Source: Lentisphaeria bacterium (GTDB taxonomy: Bacteria; Verrucomicrobiota; Lentisphaeria; Victivallales; Victivallaceae). Taken from it: a stretch of DNA of 64,000 nucleotides. How positions within the stretch are numbered: position 1 is the stretch's first letter; the number at the start of each line of letters is the position of its first letter. Location of the stretch: assembly GCA_018265615.1 (NCBI GenBank), contig JABLYX010000004.1, positions 62,001 to 126,000 of the forward strand. The letters are read 5' to 3'. Shown piece after piece: positions 1-7,992 of this stretch. Position numbers and translations under genes: made by a program. The notes below the pieces were generated by a model. That model was not told where the DNA came from. It saw only the letters and a program-made list of their open reading frames with translations, and made no database searches.

Positions 1-1313
1 ACCGCGATGGCGTTCTTGATCCGTTTCGCGCACTCTGCGAGAGAACGGTACGACGGGCGCGGGTTGTAGTTCTCGTCGACGAGCCAGAAGGTTTCGGGGT
101 CGTATTTTCCGAAGAAGTCATACCAGTAGATGCGGTCGATTCCGGCGCTTTTGCCGAGAATGAACAGACGCGGCAGGAGCTGCTGCTGAAGCTGCGTTGT
201 GAAGCCCGCCACGCCGGTCAGTTCGCCGGTCAGCTGGTTGAACCGGCCGTTGTCGTCGGTGTGGAAACCGATTTCGGTCGCCCAGAGCTGCAGGCTGCCG
301 CCCCTGCTGCGGATGAGGTCGCGCGCCGCGGCCATCTTGGACACGCCGGCCTCCGGCGTGCCGCAGTACGGATGGATCGCGATCGCATCGAGCTGATCGA
401 GCGTGCCGCACTTCGTGAATTCATCGACGTAGGCGAGCAGCCCTTCGGCGATGCCGAACGAGCCTTTGAGGGCGGCGGGGTCGGCGGCCGCGGTTCCGAG
501 CGCGAACGCATTGTTCAGCGCCGCCATGTCGGCGGCCGCGCCGAAGCCGGCCCAGCCGGAGTTCGTTTCATTGCCGTAGTGGAAGTCGGCGCGGCCCTTG
601 AGCCCTTCGGCGATTTTCCGCGCCCAGTCGAAGGCGAGGCGCTGCTTCTCGGCGGATTCATAGAAGGGGCCGGGGAAGTAGCCGAGCATGACCATGCCGC
701 GCATTCCGAACGCCTCGAGTCCGAGCAGCTCTTCGCTGATTTTTTCGACCGCTTTGCACACCGCGGCCGGATCGTCCGGAATCTGGAAGCCCGCGTCGGT
801 GCGGACGGTCGAGACGCCCGCCGCCTTCAGCATCTGCATGAGCTTCCACCGTTCCGCCGGGGTGAACCGCCCGAGGTGGACGTTCATTCCGAAGATGTCG
901 GCGGCTGCGGCGGGAACCGGGCGAGGCGTGCCGAAGATGCCGGAGAGTTCCGTTTTCTCCTGTCCGGCCGAGAGTTCCGCCGTGAACAGCAGGATTTCAT
1001 TCCGGACTTTCGAGGGCGCGCCGTCGAACGGGTCGACGGTTTTCAGGCTGCCGGCGGGGATCGTGAGTTTTGACTCCCGGCTGTTTCTGACCTTGCCTGC
1101 CGGATCGGTCAGCGCCGCTTTCAGGGTGACTTCGATGTCGGACTTCCCGAGGTTCCGCACCTCCAGCTTCGGCAGTTCTTCGGAGTTTCCCCTGTCGCGC
1201 AGAAGAGTGCCCTGCGCGGCGCCGAACCTGCCCTGTGCGGCGGGGGCCGCGCCGCCCGCCGGGGGGAGGGCGAGCGTCACCGCGAGGACAATCAGGTAAA
1301 AAAGCGATTTCAT
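1..1313 (-). CDS. Secreted glycoside hydrolase-like protein, C-terminus cut by window edge
   Basis: The reading frame is open from the ATG at 1313 to the left edge, about 437 residues, and continues beyond it. It starts with a signal peptide (MKSLFYLIVLAVTLALPPAGGAA), followed by an immunoglobulin-like region to about residue 120 and a TIM-barrel-like region. GNETNSGW carries a likely acid/base Asn-Glu pair and WATEIGF a likely nucleophile Glu, the arrangement seen in clan-A glycosidases such as GH39 and GH5. It lies 14 bp behind the next gene, with which it shares this plan, and is probably the last gene of module A. Substrate unknown. Seen: frame and motifs; inferred: secreted sugar hydrolase. 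Confidence 0.8.
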   Translation of the reverse strand, partial: MKSLFYLIVLAVTLALPPAGGAAPAAQGRFGAAQGTLLRDRGNSEELPKLEVRNLGKSDIEVTLKAALTDPAGKVRNSRESKLTIPAGSLKTVDPFDGAPSKVRNEILLFTAELSAGQEKTELSGIFGTPRPVPAAAADIFGMNVHLGRFTPAERWKLMQMLKAAGVSTVRTDAGFQIPDDPAAVCKAVEKISEELLGLEAFGMRGMVMLGYFPGPFYESAEKQRLAFDWARKIAEGLKGRADFHYGNETNSGWAGFGAAADMAALNNAFALGTAAADPAALKGSFGIAEGLLAYVDEFTKCGTLDQLDAIAIHPYCGTPEAGVSKMAAARDLIRSRGGSLQLWATEIGFHTDDNGRFNQLTGELTGVAGFTTQLQQQLLPRLFILGKSAGIDRIYWYDFFGKYDPETFWLVDENYNPRPSYRSLAECAKRIKNAIA

Positions 1314-1327
1314 ATCATTGCTCCTTA

Positions 1328-2914
1328 TCAGTAAACGGCCTGTACATAGACGGGGGCCTGGGAGAGCTTCAGCCGGAGCTTCCCGTTTTCAAGCTTCCGC
1401 TGCTCGGAGAAGCCGTGCCATTCGGTTACGCGCGCCATCGCCCCGCCGGGAAGGGGCAGTTCGTATTCGGGGGTCCCTTCGAGGGCGTAGAGCGCGGTCA
1501 CCTGCTCCGCGCCGGAACCGTAGCGGAATGCCTTGATGTCATCGTCGCTGAGCGCATCCCTGAACGGCTTGTTCCCGACCTGCGAGGCGAAGACCGCCGC
1601 GGACATATAGGCCGGCTTCGGTGACAGGTCCGCGCGCAGGATCCCGAAGTTGTGTTCCGCTTCGCCCCGCCGCAGCCCGTCGGAGAGCAGGTCGTACCAG
1701 AAGAGCGCTTTTGCCGTCCCCGCCCGGCGGTGCTGCAGGAACGTGCGGGCGAGGAAAGCCGCCTGTTCATATTCGCTGCGGGTGCTCCGCCCGTTGCCGG
1801 TCGGCCAGCCGATCTCCGTGATCCAGAGCTCGAGCGGCTTTCGGTTCGAGCGCTTGTTCTCTCCCGCGACCCTGCCGAGGTACGGCCAGACCGAGGGGAC
1901 GCTCACATATTCGATCGCGGAACCTTTGCAGGGGCCGTAGCCCCGGTCCGGGTCGTGCGGCGCCATGTACGGGTGGATGCTGAACGCATCCTGAAATTCG
2001 AGGCCGCCGGCCCGGATGATCGGCAGGATGTACGATCCGCCGGGGCCGCCGCCCGCGCCGCCGCCGCCGCAGGAGATCACGGTTGCGTCCGGAGCGATCT
2101 TCCTGATTTCCGGATAGACCTTTTTCAGCAGCTCGAGGTATTCGAGTTCGGCGCGGACATGGTTCGGTTCGTTCCAGACCTCGAACTCCCGGACAGTCGG
2201 GTAGAATTTCCGGACCGTTGAGCGGGCGTAGCGCACGAACGCCTCGCGCGCCTCATCGTTCACCGGGAACGGCGAGGTTTTGAACAGCTCCGGGTAGAGC
2301 TTGCCGTTTCCGTAGTCGAGGATCAGCAGCGGGCGGAGCCTTTTCTGCTTCGCGCTCTTCATGAGGCCGACGAACTTATCGGGGTAGACGAATTTGCCGC
2401 GTTCGCGCTCCACGCCGTCCCACGCGATTTCATCGCGGATGCGTGAGAAACCGGCCGCCTTCACGAGATCGAGCAGCCGTTCCGGCTCCGGCCAGTGGGT
2501 GAGGTGCGTGCAGATGCCGAGATCGTCGGCGCCCTCTTTTACCGGCGGCAGCACGGCGCAGTCCGCGACGGCCCCGGCGATCTTCTCGCCTTTTTCATTG
2601 ACGGCGGTTACGATCCACTCGTAGAGGCCGGGCTCCGCCGGCGCATAACTGAATTCCGCGGTTGTGTACGGCCGGGCCGCAAGCTCGAGCTCGCGGTCAA
2701 CCCGGAAATTCGGTCCGTAGAGCCGGTGGAGTTCGGAGCGGAGCTTGACTTTTCCCCGGACGCCGGAGGTGAAGAGCTCGGCCTTCAGCACCCGGTTTCC
2801 GGCGGGGCCGATCAGCCCGGAATCCGGGCCGCAGAGTTTGAGAACCGCACTTTCCGCACCCGGAAGCAGCAGCGTTCCGAGGAGGGTTGTCAGAAGCAGC
2901 AGTCGTTTTTGCAT
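1328..2914 (-). CDS. Secreted glycoside hydrolase (GH39/GH5-like TIM barrel)
   Basis: 528 residues. A signal peptide covers residues 1-23, an immunoglobulin-like beta domain follows to about 120, then a TIM barrel. FEVWNEPNH (Glu about 249) fits the acid/base and LWITEIGWPTG (Glu about 366) the nucleophile of a retaining clan-A glycosidase. A glycine-rich stretch near residue 283 looks like a loop. The gene sits 19 bp downstream of the pseudopilin and 14 bp upstream of a second enzyme of the same plan, so it should be co-transcribed with both under the module A regulator. The family (GH39 versus GH5 or another clan-A family) and the substrate cannot be settled from motifs alone. Confidence 0.85.
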   Translation of the reverse strand: MQKRLLLLTTLLGTLLLPGAESAVLKLCGPDSGLIGPAGNRVLKAELFTSGVRGKVKLRSELHRLYGPNFRVDRELELAARPYTTAEFSYAPAEPGLYEWIVTAVNEKGEKIAGAVADCAVLPPVKEGADDLGICTHLTHWPEPERLLDLVKAAGFSRIRDEIAWDGVERERGKFVYPDKFVGLMKSAKQKRLRPLLILDYGNGKLYPELFKTSPFPVNDEAREAFVRYARSTVRKFYPTVREFEVWNEPNHVRAELEYLELLKKVYPEIRKIAPDATVISCGGGGAGGGPGGSYILPIIRAGGLEFQDAFSIHPYMAPHDPDRGYGPCKGSAIEYVSVPSVWPYLGRVAGENKRSNRKPLELWITEIGWPTGNGRSTRSEYEQAAFLARTFLQHRRAGTAKALFWYDLLSDGLRRGEAEHNFGILRADLSPKPAYMSAAVFASQVGNKPFRDALSDDDIKAFRYGSGAEQVTALYALEGTPEYELPLPGGAMARVTEWHGFSEQRKLENGKLRLKLSQAPVYVQAVY

Positions 2915-2933
2915 GGGATTTCCTCTCTTCGCG

Positions 2934-3659
2934 TCACGGTTTCGGGGGAACGATGCTGCCGTCCGGGAGCCGGAAGCGTTTTACTTTGACCTGCGACTGA
3001 TACATCTCGTAGTCGTTCATGGACTTGACGTGCCCGTCCGCGAACCAGCAGTTCGAGCGTTTGGAGTGCATGAGGCAGACAACGTTGTTGTCATTCGTGC
3101 TCGGCAGGAACATCCACTGCGGATCGGCGGCTGATGTGCCCGCTTCGGTGAGCAGGAAGAACGCGGAGGGCTGCTTCATGCGGTTCATGACGTAGAAGAT
3201 CCGGTTCCGTTCAGGCTCAAAGCGGAAGTTTCCGGCATTCGGGGCATGATTTCCGGCGAAGTTGTCGGCTCCGTTGAAAATACCGTAAGTGCTCCAGCGC
3301 GGATCAGTCAGCTTGGAGGGATGAGCTCCGTCCTTCGTCATGCCCGGGCACGCGCAATATTTGTCATCTTTGACGTATCCGAATTCCCGGAGCTTGGTGT
3401 ACCAGGTGCCGTTGTCCGGAGTATTGTAGATGATATAGCCGCCGTAGTCGGCCTGATAGAGCATGAAGCCGTTGCCGAGCTGCTTGAGCTGGTTCATGCA
3501 GTTCGCCGTTTTGCCGCGCTCGCGCGCCTGGTTCAGGGCCGGCAGCAGCATCGATGCGAGAATGGCGATGATCGCAATTACGACCAGAAGTTCGATCAGA
3601 GTGAAGCTTCTTCGAGGATGCATCCATACGGCGGGCATGGTATTCGGTCTGTTTTTCAT
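2934..3659 (-). CDS. Pseudopilin of module A (prepilin N-terminus, DGH motif)
   Basis: 241 residues. A short basic leader ends at RRSF and the type IV prepilin motif FTLIELLVVIAIIAILASML follows, with Glu at position 5 of the mature form, as required by prepilin peptidases. The hydrophobic helix is followed by NQARERGKTANCMNQLKQLG and a globular domain ending near WFADGHVKSMN, the DGH hallmark of the DUF1559-like pseudopilins common in Planctomycetes and Lentisphaerae. AGGAG eight bases before the ATG supports this start. It lies between a sugar regulator and two glycosidases, so a role in placing or secreting those enzymes is plausible but unproven. The residue before the cleavage site is Ser rather than Gly. 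Confidence 0.9.
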   Translation of the reverse strand: MKNRPNTMPAVWMHPRRSFTLIELLVVIAIIAILASMLLPALNQARERGKTANCMNQLKQLGNGFMLYQADYGGYIIYNTPDNGTWYTKLREFGYVKDDKYCACPGMTKDGAHPSKLTDPRWSTYGIFNGADNFAGNHAPNAGNFRFEPERNRIFYVMNRMKQPSAFFLLTEAGTSAADPQWMFLPSTNDNNVVCLMHSKRSNCWFADGHVKSMNDYEMYQSQVKVKRFRLPDGSIVPPKP

Positions 3660-3747
3660 TTTCCGGCTCCTGTTTTCCTTATGTGTTGCAGTTCAAGGCT
3701 GTTTGCGGCTGTTGATGCAATTGCCGGGCTGAATGCCCTTTGAGCTC

Positions 3748-4863
3748 TCATGGTTCGGCTCCCCCTGCCGTTATGCCGGCTTTCGGTTGCGCGACACTCT
3801 TCTTCTGATGCTGCGGCGGGGGCGGGAGAGTCCGGATGGACCCGCGCTCGATCACATGCTGATCGACAATTTCATGGAGGCAGGGGAGTCCCGGTTCGCC
3901 GAGCAGCCGGAGCACCGCGTTGACGACCCGCCCGGCATACTCCTGCATATCGGCGTCGATGCAGGTCACGGGCGGCAGGAAGAATGCGGCCTGGTCGAGG
4001 TTGTCCGCCGCGATGACGCTGACATCGTCCGGAACCCGGTAGCCGCATTCAGCCAGGGCGGAGATCGCGGAGAAGGCGGTTACGCCGCTCATCATGTAGA
4101 GCGCCGTGAATTTCGGCATGGAGGAGCGCAGCAGCTCCGAAAAGACGGAGTTGGTCGAAACCGCCGCGTTTTCTCCCTCGTGCACGTTGCAGTCGATGAT
4201 CTGGACGCTGCACCCGACGGCGCGGGAGAAGGTCAGGAAGCCGTCGCGGCGGCGCTCCTGCACGGCGTTCTGCGGTTCCGAGAGCGCCAGCGCGAGTTTG
4301 CGGTGGCCGTGGCGGAAGAAGCAGCCGGCCGCGAGCATGCCGTTCTGGAACGGGTCGGTGCTGACATAGTTCAGTTCGATGCCGTCGAGCAGCCGCCCTA
4401 TGATGACCACCGGGATCGGCGCATTGCCGAGATGATAGATTTCGTTCGGCTGCAGACGGTGCAGCGGCAGTACGATGACGGCGCTCAGCCCTTCGGTTTC
4501 GAGCTGTTGGAACGAGTAGGTCCGGGAGTAATTGATACGTACGGCTTCGAGGTTGTGCCTGAGCGCCTCGCGCCGGATGCTCTCCTCGTGCTGGAGGTGG
4601 ACGAGGGCGGGCCAGTCCGGCATCCAGATGCCGATCCGGCTCCTTGTGCCTTCTCCCTGCGGGCGGACCAGAAGCTCACCCCGGGTGGAGCGGTGCAACA
4701 GCTTGTCTTCCTCCAGCTTGCGGATGGCGCCGGTGATCGAGAACTGACTGGTTTTGTATTGCCGCATCAGCGACCGGATCGACCCCAGCCGGGTGCCCGG
4801 CGGGTTATGGTCGATCTCCCGGCGGAGCGACTCGTATATCTGTTCTGCTTTGGTCTTTTTCAT
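3748..4863 (-). CDS. GntR-type regulator with LacI-like sugar-sensing domain (module A)
   Basis: 371 residues from the ATG at 4863, chosen over an upstream ATG at 4920 because GAGGAG lies 11 bases before it and the winged helix starts there. Residues 1-70 form a GntR winged helix-turn-helix (KTKAEQIYESLRREI, RQYKTSQFSITGAIRKLEED). The rest is a periplasmic-binding-like ligand domain of the LacI/GalR type, as in AraR-class regulators. Downstream are a pseudopilin and two glycosidases. A perfect inverted repeat overlaps its own -35 element (4905-4929), pointing to autoregulation. The inducer is presumably a sugar released by the downstream enzymes. Confidence 0.88.
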   Translation of the reverse strand: MKKTKAEQIYESLRREIDHNPPGTRLGSIRSLMRQYKTSQFSITGAIRKLEEDKLLHRSTRGELLVRPQGEGTRSRIGIWMPDWPALVHLQHEESIRREALRHNLEAVRINYSRTYSFQQLETEGLSAVIVLPLHRLQPNEIYHLGNAPIPVVIIGRLLDGIELNYVSTDPFQNGMLAAGCFFRHGHRKLALALSEPQNAVQERRRDGFLTFSRAVGCSVQIIDCNVHEGENAAVSTNSVFSELLRSSMPKFTALYMMSGVTAFSAISALAECGYRVPDDVSVIAADNLDQAAFFLPPVTCIDADMQEYAGRVVNAVLRLLGEPGLPCLHEIVDQHVIERGSIRTLPPPPQHQKKSVAQPKAGITAGGAEP

Positions 4864-4891
4864 CGTGGAAGCATCTCCTCGCTTTATTGAT

Positions 4892-4929
4892 ATTATGTCA
4901 TGATTGATACACTCATACAAGATGTATCA
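4892..4929 (-). promoter_or_regulatory. Promoter and operator of module A
   Basis: On the minus strand TTGTAT (4915-4920) and CATAAT (4892-4897) are 17 bases apart, a sigma-70-like promoter. TGATACA (4905-4911) and TGTATCA (4923-4929) form a perfect inverted repeat with an 11-base spacer that overlaps the -35 element, so a bound dimer would block RNA polymerase. The gene behind it is a GntR/LacI-type regulator, hence the likely binder is its own product. Confidence 0.55.
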
Positions 4930-5003
4930 GCCATATTTTCCGAAAAAATCAATTGATGCGGGTGCTATGGCGGTGTTTCGATCGTATCCTTCCGGAAAAC
5001 AAT

Positions 5004-5044
5004 ACGCCGCGGATCGTATCCATTCCGGATGCGGTCCGCGGCGT
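5004..5044 (-). terminator. Hairpin terminator after the GIN-domain gene
   Basis: Arms 5004-5021 and 5027-5044 match at 16 of 18 positions (both mismatches can be G-U pairs) around the loop ATTCC. On the minus strand the hairpin is followed by a T-rich stretch (TTGTTTT), fitting an intrinsic terminator 22 bp after the gene ending at 5067. Confidence 0.6.
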
Positions 5045-5066
5045 TGCGGGGAAAATATTCAGCAGT

Positions 5067-5861
5067 TTACTTTTGATAGACTCTGACACTGCTGGGTGCG
5101 GTGACCGACAGATGGGGCGAACCCTCGTAAAGAATTTGAGTGTCGCCGTTTGCGGTGATGTGGATTCGGGAATCGCTGCCTGCGGTTATGTCGGCCTTCT
5201 CCGAAACACCGATGCGGATAGAGCTTGAGCCGCCCAACCGCAGCTCCGCCTTCTTGCAGTCGGCGACTTCGATTTTTGCGCTGCCGCTCTGGATGATCGA
5301 AAGCTCGCCGATCGTGCCTTCGCATGTCAGGCGCGAATTGCCTGAGAGCCGGAAATCCGCTTCTCTTACATTTCCGCCGCAGGAGAAGTCGGTGGAGCCG
5401 CTTGATGTGACTTCAAGCTTCGGCGCATCGAGCTCCCCGAGCTTCACCTTTGAGCTGCCGGAAAGCCTCCAGTCGGTGGCCCTCGACACCTTGCCGGCGA
5501 CTTCGACGCTGCTGCGGCCGGTGAGGATGAATGAGCCCGGCATCTTTTTGAGGAAGAGCCGCAGCTGCGGCGTACGGCTTGGGCGCGCGTTGTCCTCGAA
5601 CCGGACATGCAGGCTTCCGGCGGAGTTGACGATATAGAGCTTGTCCTGAAGATTCTCGTCAGTTACGACGATGCATTCGTTGCGTTCCGCGCCGGTCTGG
5701 AGCGTCACCTGCCAGTTGTTCGACAGCAGGAGGCTGGAGACGTCGCCGGGATCATGGCTGCGCTCGGTGATGTTGCCGTCGCCGCCGATACCGATGCATC
5801 CGAGGGTGAAGAGCCAGACAACGGCCCCGAGAAGAGAAAAGACAACACCTGATTTTTTCAT
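5067..5861 (-). CDS. GIN-domain (DUF2807) lipoprotein-like surface protein
   Basis: 264 residues from the ATG at 5861, supported by AGGAAAGGTGG upstream. A longer frame runs up to 6143 but lies inside the next gene. An N-terminal hydrophobic stretch with LGCIG could be a lipobox. The rest is a regular beta repeat: LSGSSKVKLG, SSGSTDFSCG, LSGNSRLTCEG, QSGSAKIEVA, LGGSSSIRIG, TAGSDSRIHI. This is the right-handed helix typical of DUF2807, annotated as a putative auto-transporter adhesin head. Probably exported and surface-attached. Function unknown; it has its own terminator and no link to the neighbouring genes is evident. Confidence 0.82.
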   Translation of the reverse strand: MKKSGVVFSLLGAVVWLFTLGCIGIGGDGNITERSHDPGDVSSLLLSNNWQVTLQTGAERNECIVVTDENLQDKLYIVNSAGSLHVRFEDNARPSRTPQLRLFLKKMPGSFILTGRSSVEVAGKVSRATDWRLSGSSKVKLGELDAPKLEVTSSGSTDFSCGGNVREADFRLSGNSRLTCEGTIGELSIIQSGSAKIEVADCKKAELRLGGSSSIRIGVSEKADITAGSDSRIHITANGDTQILYEGSPHLSVTAPSSVRVYQK

Positions 5862-5922
5862 GAATTCCACCTTTCCTGCGATAATGTAGCACTCCGGCGC
5901 ACCGGTTGCAAGAGGCGGGTTT

Positions 5923-7905
5923 TCATTCTCGCGGCGTTTGCCCGGATGCCCGTCGGAAAAGATCGGTATTCGTGTGAAGCTTCCCCTCATGGTAAACGAA
6001 GGGCTGCCCGGTGAACGGGTTTTGCGGGAGGGTGTCGAGGTATCGCGGCACAAGCTCTTCCGGTTTTCCGGGGAGTTTGCCATGGTCGCGCCGGAACAGC
6101 TCGAGTGCCGCTTTTTCAGTGAGCATCCGTTCCGCCGCGACAACCCGCCAGAGCAGGAAGTGCGCGAGACGCGGATTTTCGCCGAAGACGGGAGTGCCCG
6201 GCATCTCCTCCGGATCGGAGACGCGGGTTGTCCACCCGGTAAAAGCCGGCTCCCTGCCCGTCATGTCAAGGCAGTTCATGACTCCGTTGAGCCGGGCGGC
6301 CGCCGAACGCAGGAAAAATCCGAGCAGCAGCTCCTTGCCCTTCAGCAGGGAGTGCAGCCGCCGGAGCTCGAAGTGCAGCGCGCCTTCGAAAACCGGGGGC
6401 AGCCGTTTTCCGGCCTCCCCGCATTCCGCCATCAGGGAGCGCAGCTCATTTGAGGAGAGCTTCCCGAGGTCGACATTGCGATCGAGGAAATGCAGCCTCA
6501 TGCGTTCGAATTCCAGCGCATCCGTCACCAGCGGATACTGATTGCCGATCAGCAGCTGGTCCCGGAGGAACGAGAGCAGCCTCAGCGAAGAAAGCGCCCC
6601 GGAAAAGTCACCCTCCGCACAGTGAATCCCCGCCTCCGCCAGGATCAGCCTGCTGAATTTCCCCGTTTCCGGCAGGCCCGTGTACGGCAGCGGCGAATCG
6701 CCCGTTTCCGCTTCCCCCGTGAAATCGGGGCGGGAAAAGCCCACCGGAGGCGCGGCGCTCTCTGCGGCGAGGAAAGCGAGTGCGGGTTTGTTGTCGCTGA
6801 CGGCTCTCTGCCAGAGCGCCAGCTCCTCCTGTGTTTTCGGGAGGCCCGCTTCCGGATTGACCCTGTCCGGGAGCACGATGGGCGAGGCGGTTTCGCGGTA
6901 CCGGTGGAAATCGGCCGGATTCTCCGGCTCGGGCCAGCGGCGGTTGAACGCTTCGGCTCCGAGTGGCAGCCGCCGCCGTTCCAGAGACTCCCTTGCCGCA
7001 TCAAGATCGGCGGTCAGGTAGCTTTTGACGGCGAATGCGGCTCCGATGATTCCGGCGGGAACGCCGAAGAGCATGAGCACGGCGAAGATCAGCGCCAGAA
7101 TCAGGCAGCCGCTGGCGCGCGGCTTCAGGATGCGGCGGAATTCCGCCGGCGGCGTTTCGGCCGGAACCGTGAGCTCTCCGCACTGCTTCATGCGGCAGTC
7201 GAGCAGTTCAAGCGACTGGCCGGTCATGACCCGGATCGCCATGACGGTCAGCGTCAGGTACGCCATGAGGAGCAGTGTGATGACCGTCCCCGGCAGCATC
7301 CAGCCGAACAGCACGGCGACGAGCAGCGCGAGGCAGGCCAGAAATGAGATGATCCGGCAGCTCGGCCCCTGCGGCAGCCCGCTCTCGAAAAGGGTATCCT
7401 CCAGGTCGCCGGCGAGTTTGTAGAACAGATTGAAGTTCCACATCGCCCCGAGCCACGGAATGTAGAAGAGGAGGATGCGCGGCAGCGGCGGAATTCTGTT
7501 GCGGACCCGCGGGACAAGGTTCCAGAAGTCGTAGAGCAGCATGGAGCCGAAGATGAGTGCGAGAAGCGCCGCGATCAGGAACGGCAGGAGCAGCAGAGCG
7601 GAGAGCGCCGCCGCGCCGGCCAGCTGCAGCACAATGGAGACGAACGCCACGCCGAACAGGATATTGAGCAGCAGCGTGAAATTCCGGTAATTGCGCCGGA
7701 TCGCCTCGCTCATGCGACAGCTGCGCATGTACAGGACCGGGAAGATCGTGCGGAAAACGGTTTTGCCGAGCGGCTCCCAGGGGCCCTCTCCGGTCCGGAC
7801 CCGGTTCATCACGCCGAGCCTTCCCTCCGCAATCAGTCCGGCGATTTCGAAGAGCGAATAGCTGCGGTCTTCGCGGCCGAAAATCAGATAGCGCGGATAT
7901 TTCAT
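5923..7905 (-). CDS. Multi-pass membrane protein with GYF_2-like N-terminal domain
   Basis: 660 residues from the ATG at 7905, chosen because GGCAGGAGG precedes it and the alternative ATG at 7974 lies in the upstream hairpin. Residues 1-58 (KYPRYLIFGREDRSYSLFEI..RTGEGPWEPLG) resemble the GYF_2/DUF4339 domain. About six hydrophobic helices follow to residue 320, then a long soluble helical part. The C-terminal RRDHGKLPGKPEELVPRYLDTLPQNPF is a motif that recurs in planctomycete and lentisphaeral membrane proteins of unknown role. No enzymatic motif was recognised. Confidence 0.75.
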   Translation of the reverse strand: MKYPRYLIFGREDRSYSLFEIAGLIAEGRLGVMNRVRTGEGPWEPLGKTVFRTIFPVLYMRSCRMSEAIRRNYRNFTLLLNILFGVAFVSIVLQLAGAAALSALLLLPFLIAALLALIFGSMLLYDFWNLVPRVRNRIPPLPRILLFYIPWLGAMWNFNLFYKLAGDLEDTLFESGLPQGPSCRIISFLACLALLVAVLFGWMLPGTVITLLLMAYLTLTVMAIRVMTGQSLELLDCRMKQCGELTVPAETPPAEFRRILKPRASGCLILALIFAVLMLFGVPAGIIGAAFAVKSYLTADLDAARESLERRRLPLGAEAFNRRWPEPENPADFHRYRETASPIVLPDRVNPEAGLPKTQEELALWQRAVSDNKPALAFLAAESAAPPVGFSRPDFTGEAETGDSPLPYTGLPETGKFSRLILAEAGIHCAEGDFSGALSSLRLLSFLRDQLLIGNQYPLVTDALEFERMRLHFLDRNVDLGKLSSNELRSLMAECGEAGKRLPPVFEGALHFELRRLHSLLKGKELLLGFFLRSAAARLNGVMNCLDMTGREPAFTGWTTRVSDPEEMPGTPVFGENPRLAHFLLWRVVAAERMLTEKAALELFRRDHGKLPGKPEELVPRYLDTLPQNPFTGQPFVYHEGKLHTNTDLFRRASGQTPRE

Positions 7906-7916
7906 GATGCCGGCCT

Positions 7917-7987
7917 CCTGCCCGGAACATTGCATACAGAGAGGCAATATAGTTCTCTCTGTTCCGTTTTGCAATATTCCGGGCAGG
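7917..7987 (-). promoter_or_regulatory. Promoter inside a hairpin that covers the ribosome binding site
   Basis: Arms 7917-7933 and 7971-7987 pair at 16 of 17 positions, with a nested ACAGAGAG/CTCTCTGT stem. Between the arms on the minus strand lie TTGCAA (7969-7974) and TATATT (7946-7951), 17 bases apart. RNA reading through from upstream would fold and tie up the GGCAGGAGG of the gene at 7905. RNA started at the internal promoter would lack the 5' arm and leave it free. Confidence 0.5.
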
Positions 7988-7992
7988 AAAAA

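Noticed and set aside
5862..6143. N-terminal extension of the GIN-domain protein
   Set aside because: It lies inside the downstream part of the next gene, adds a charged sequence ahead of a clear signal peptide, and has no ribosome binding site.
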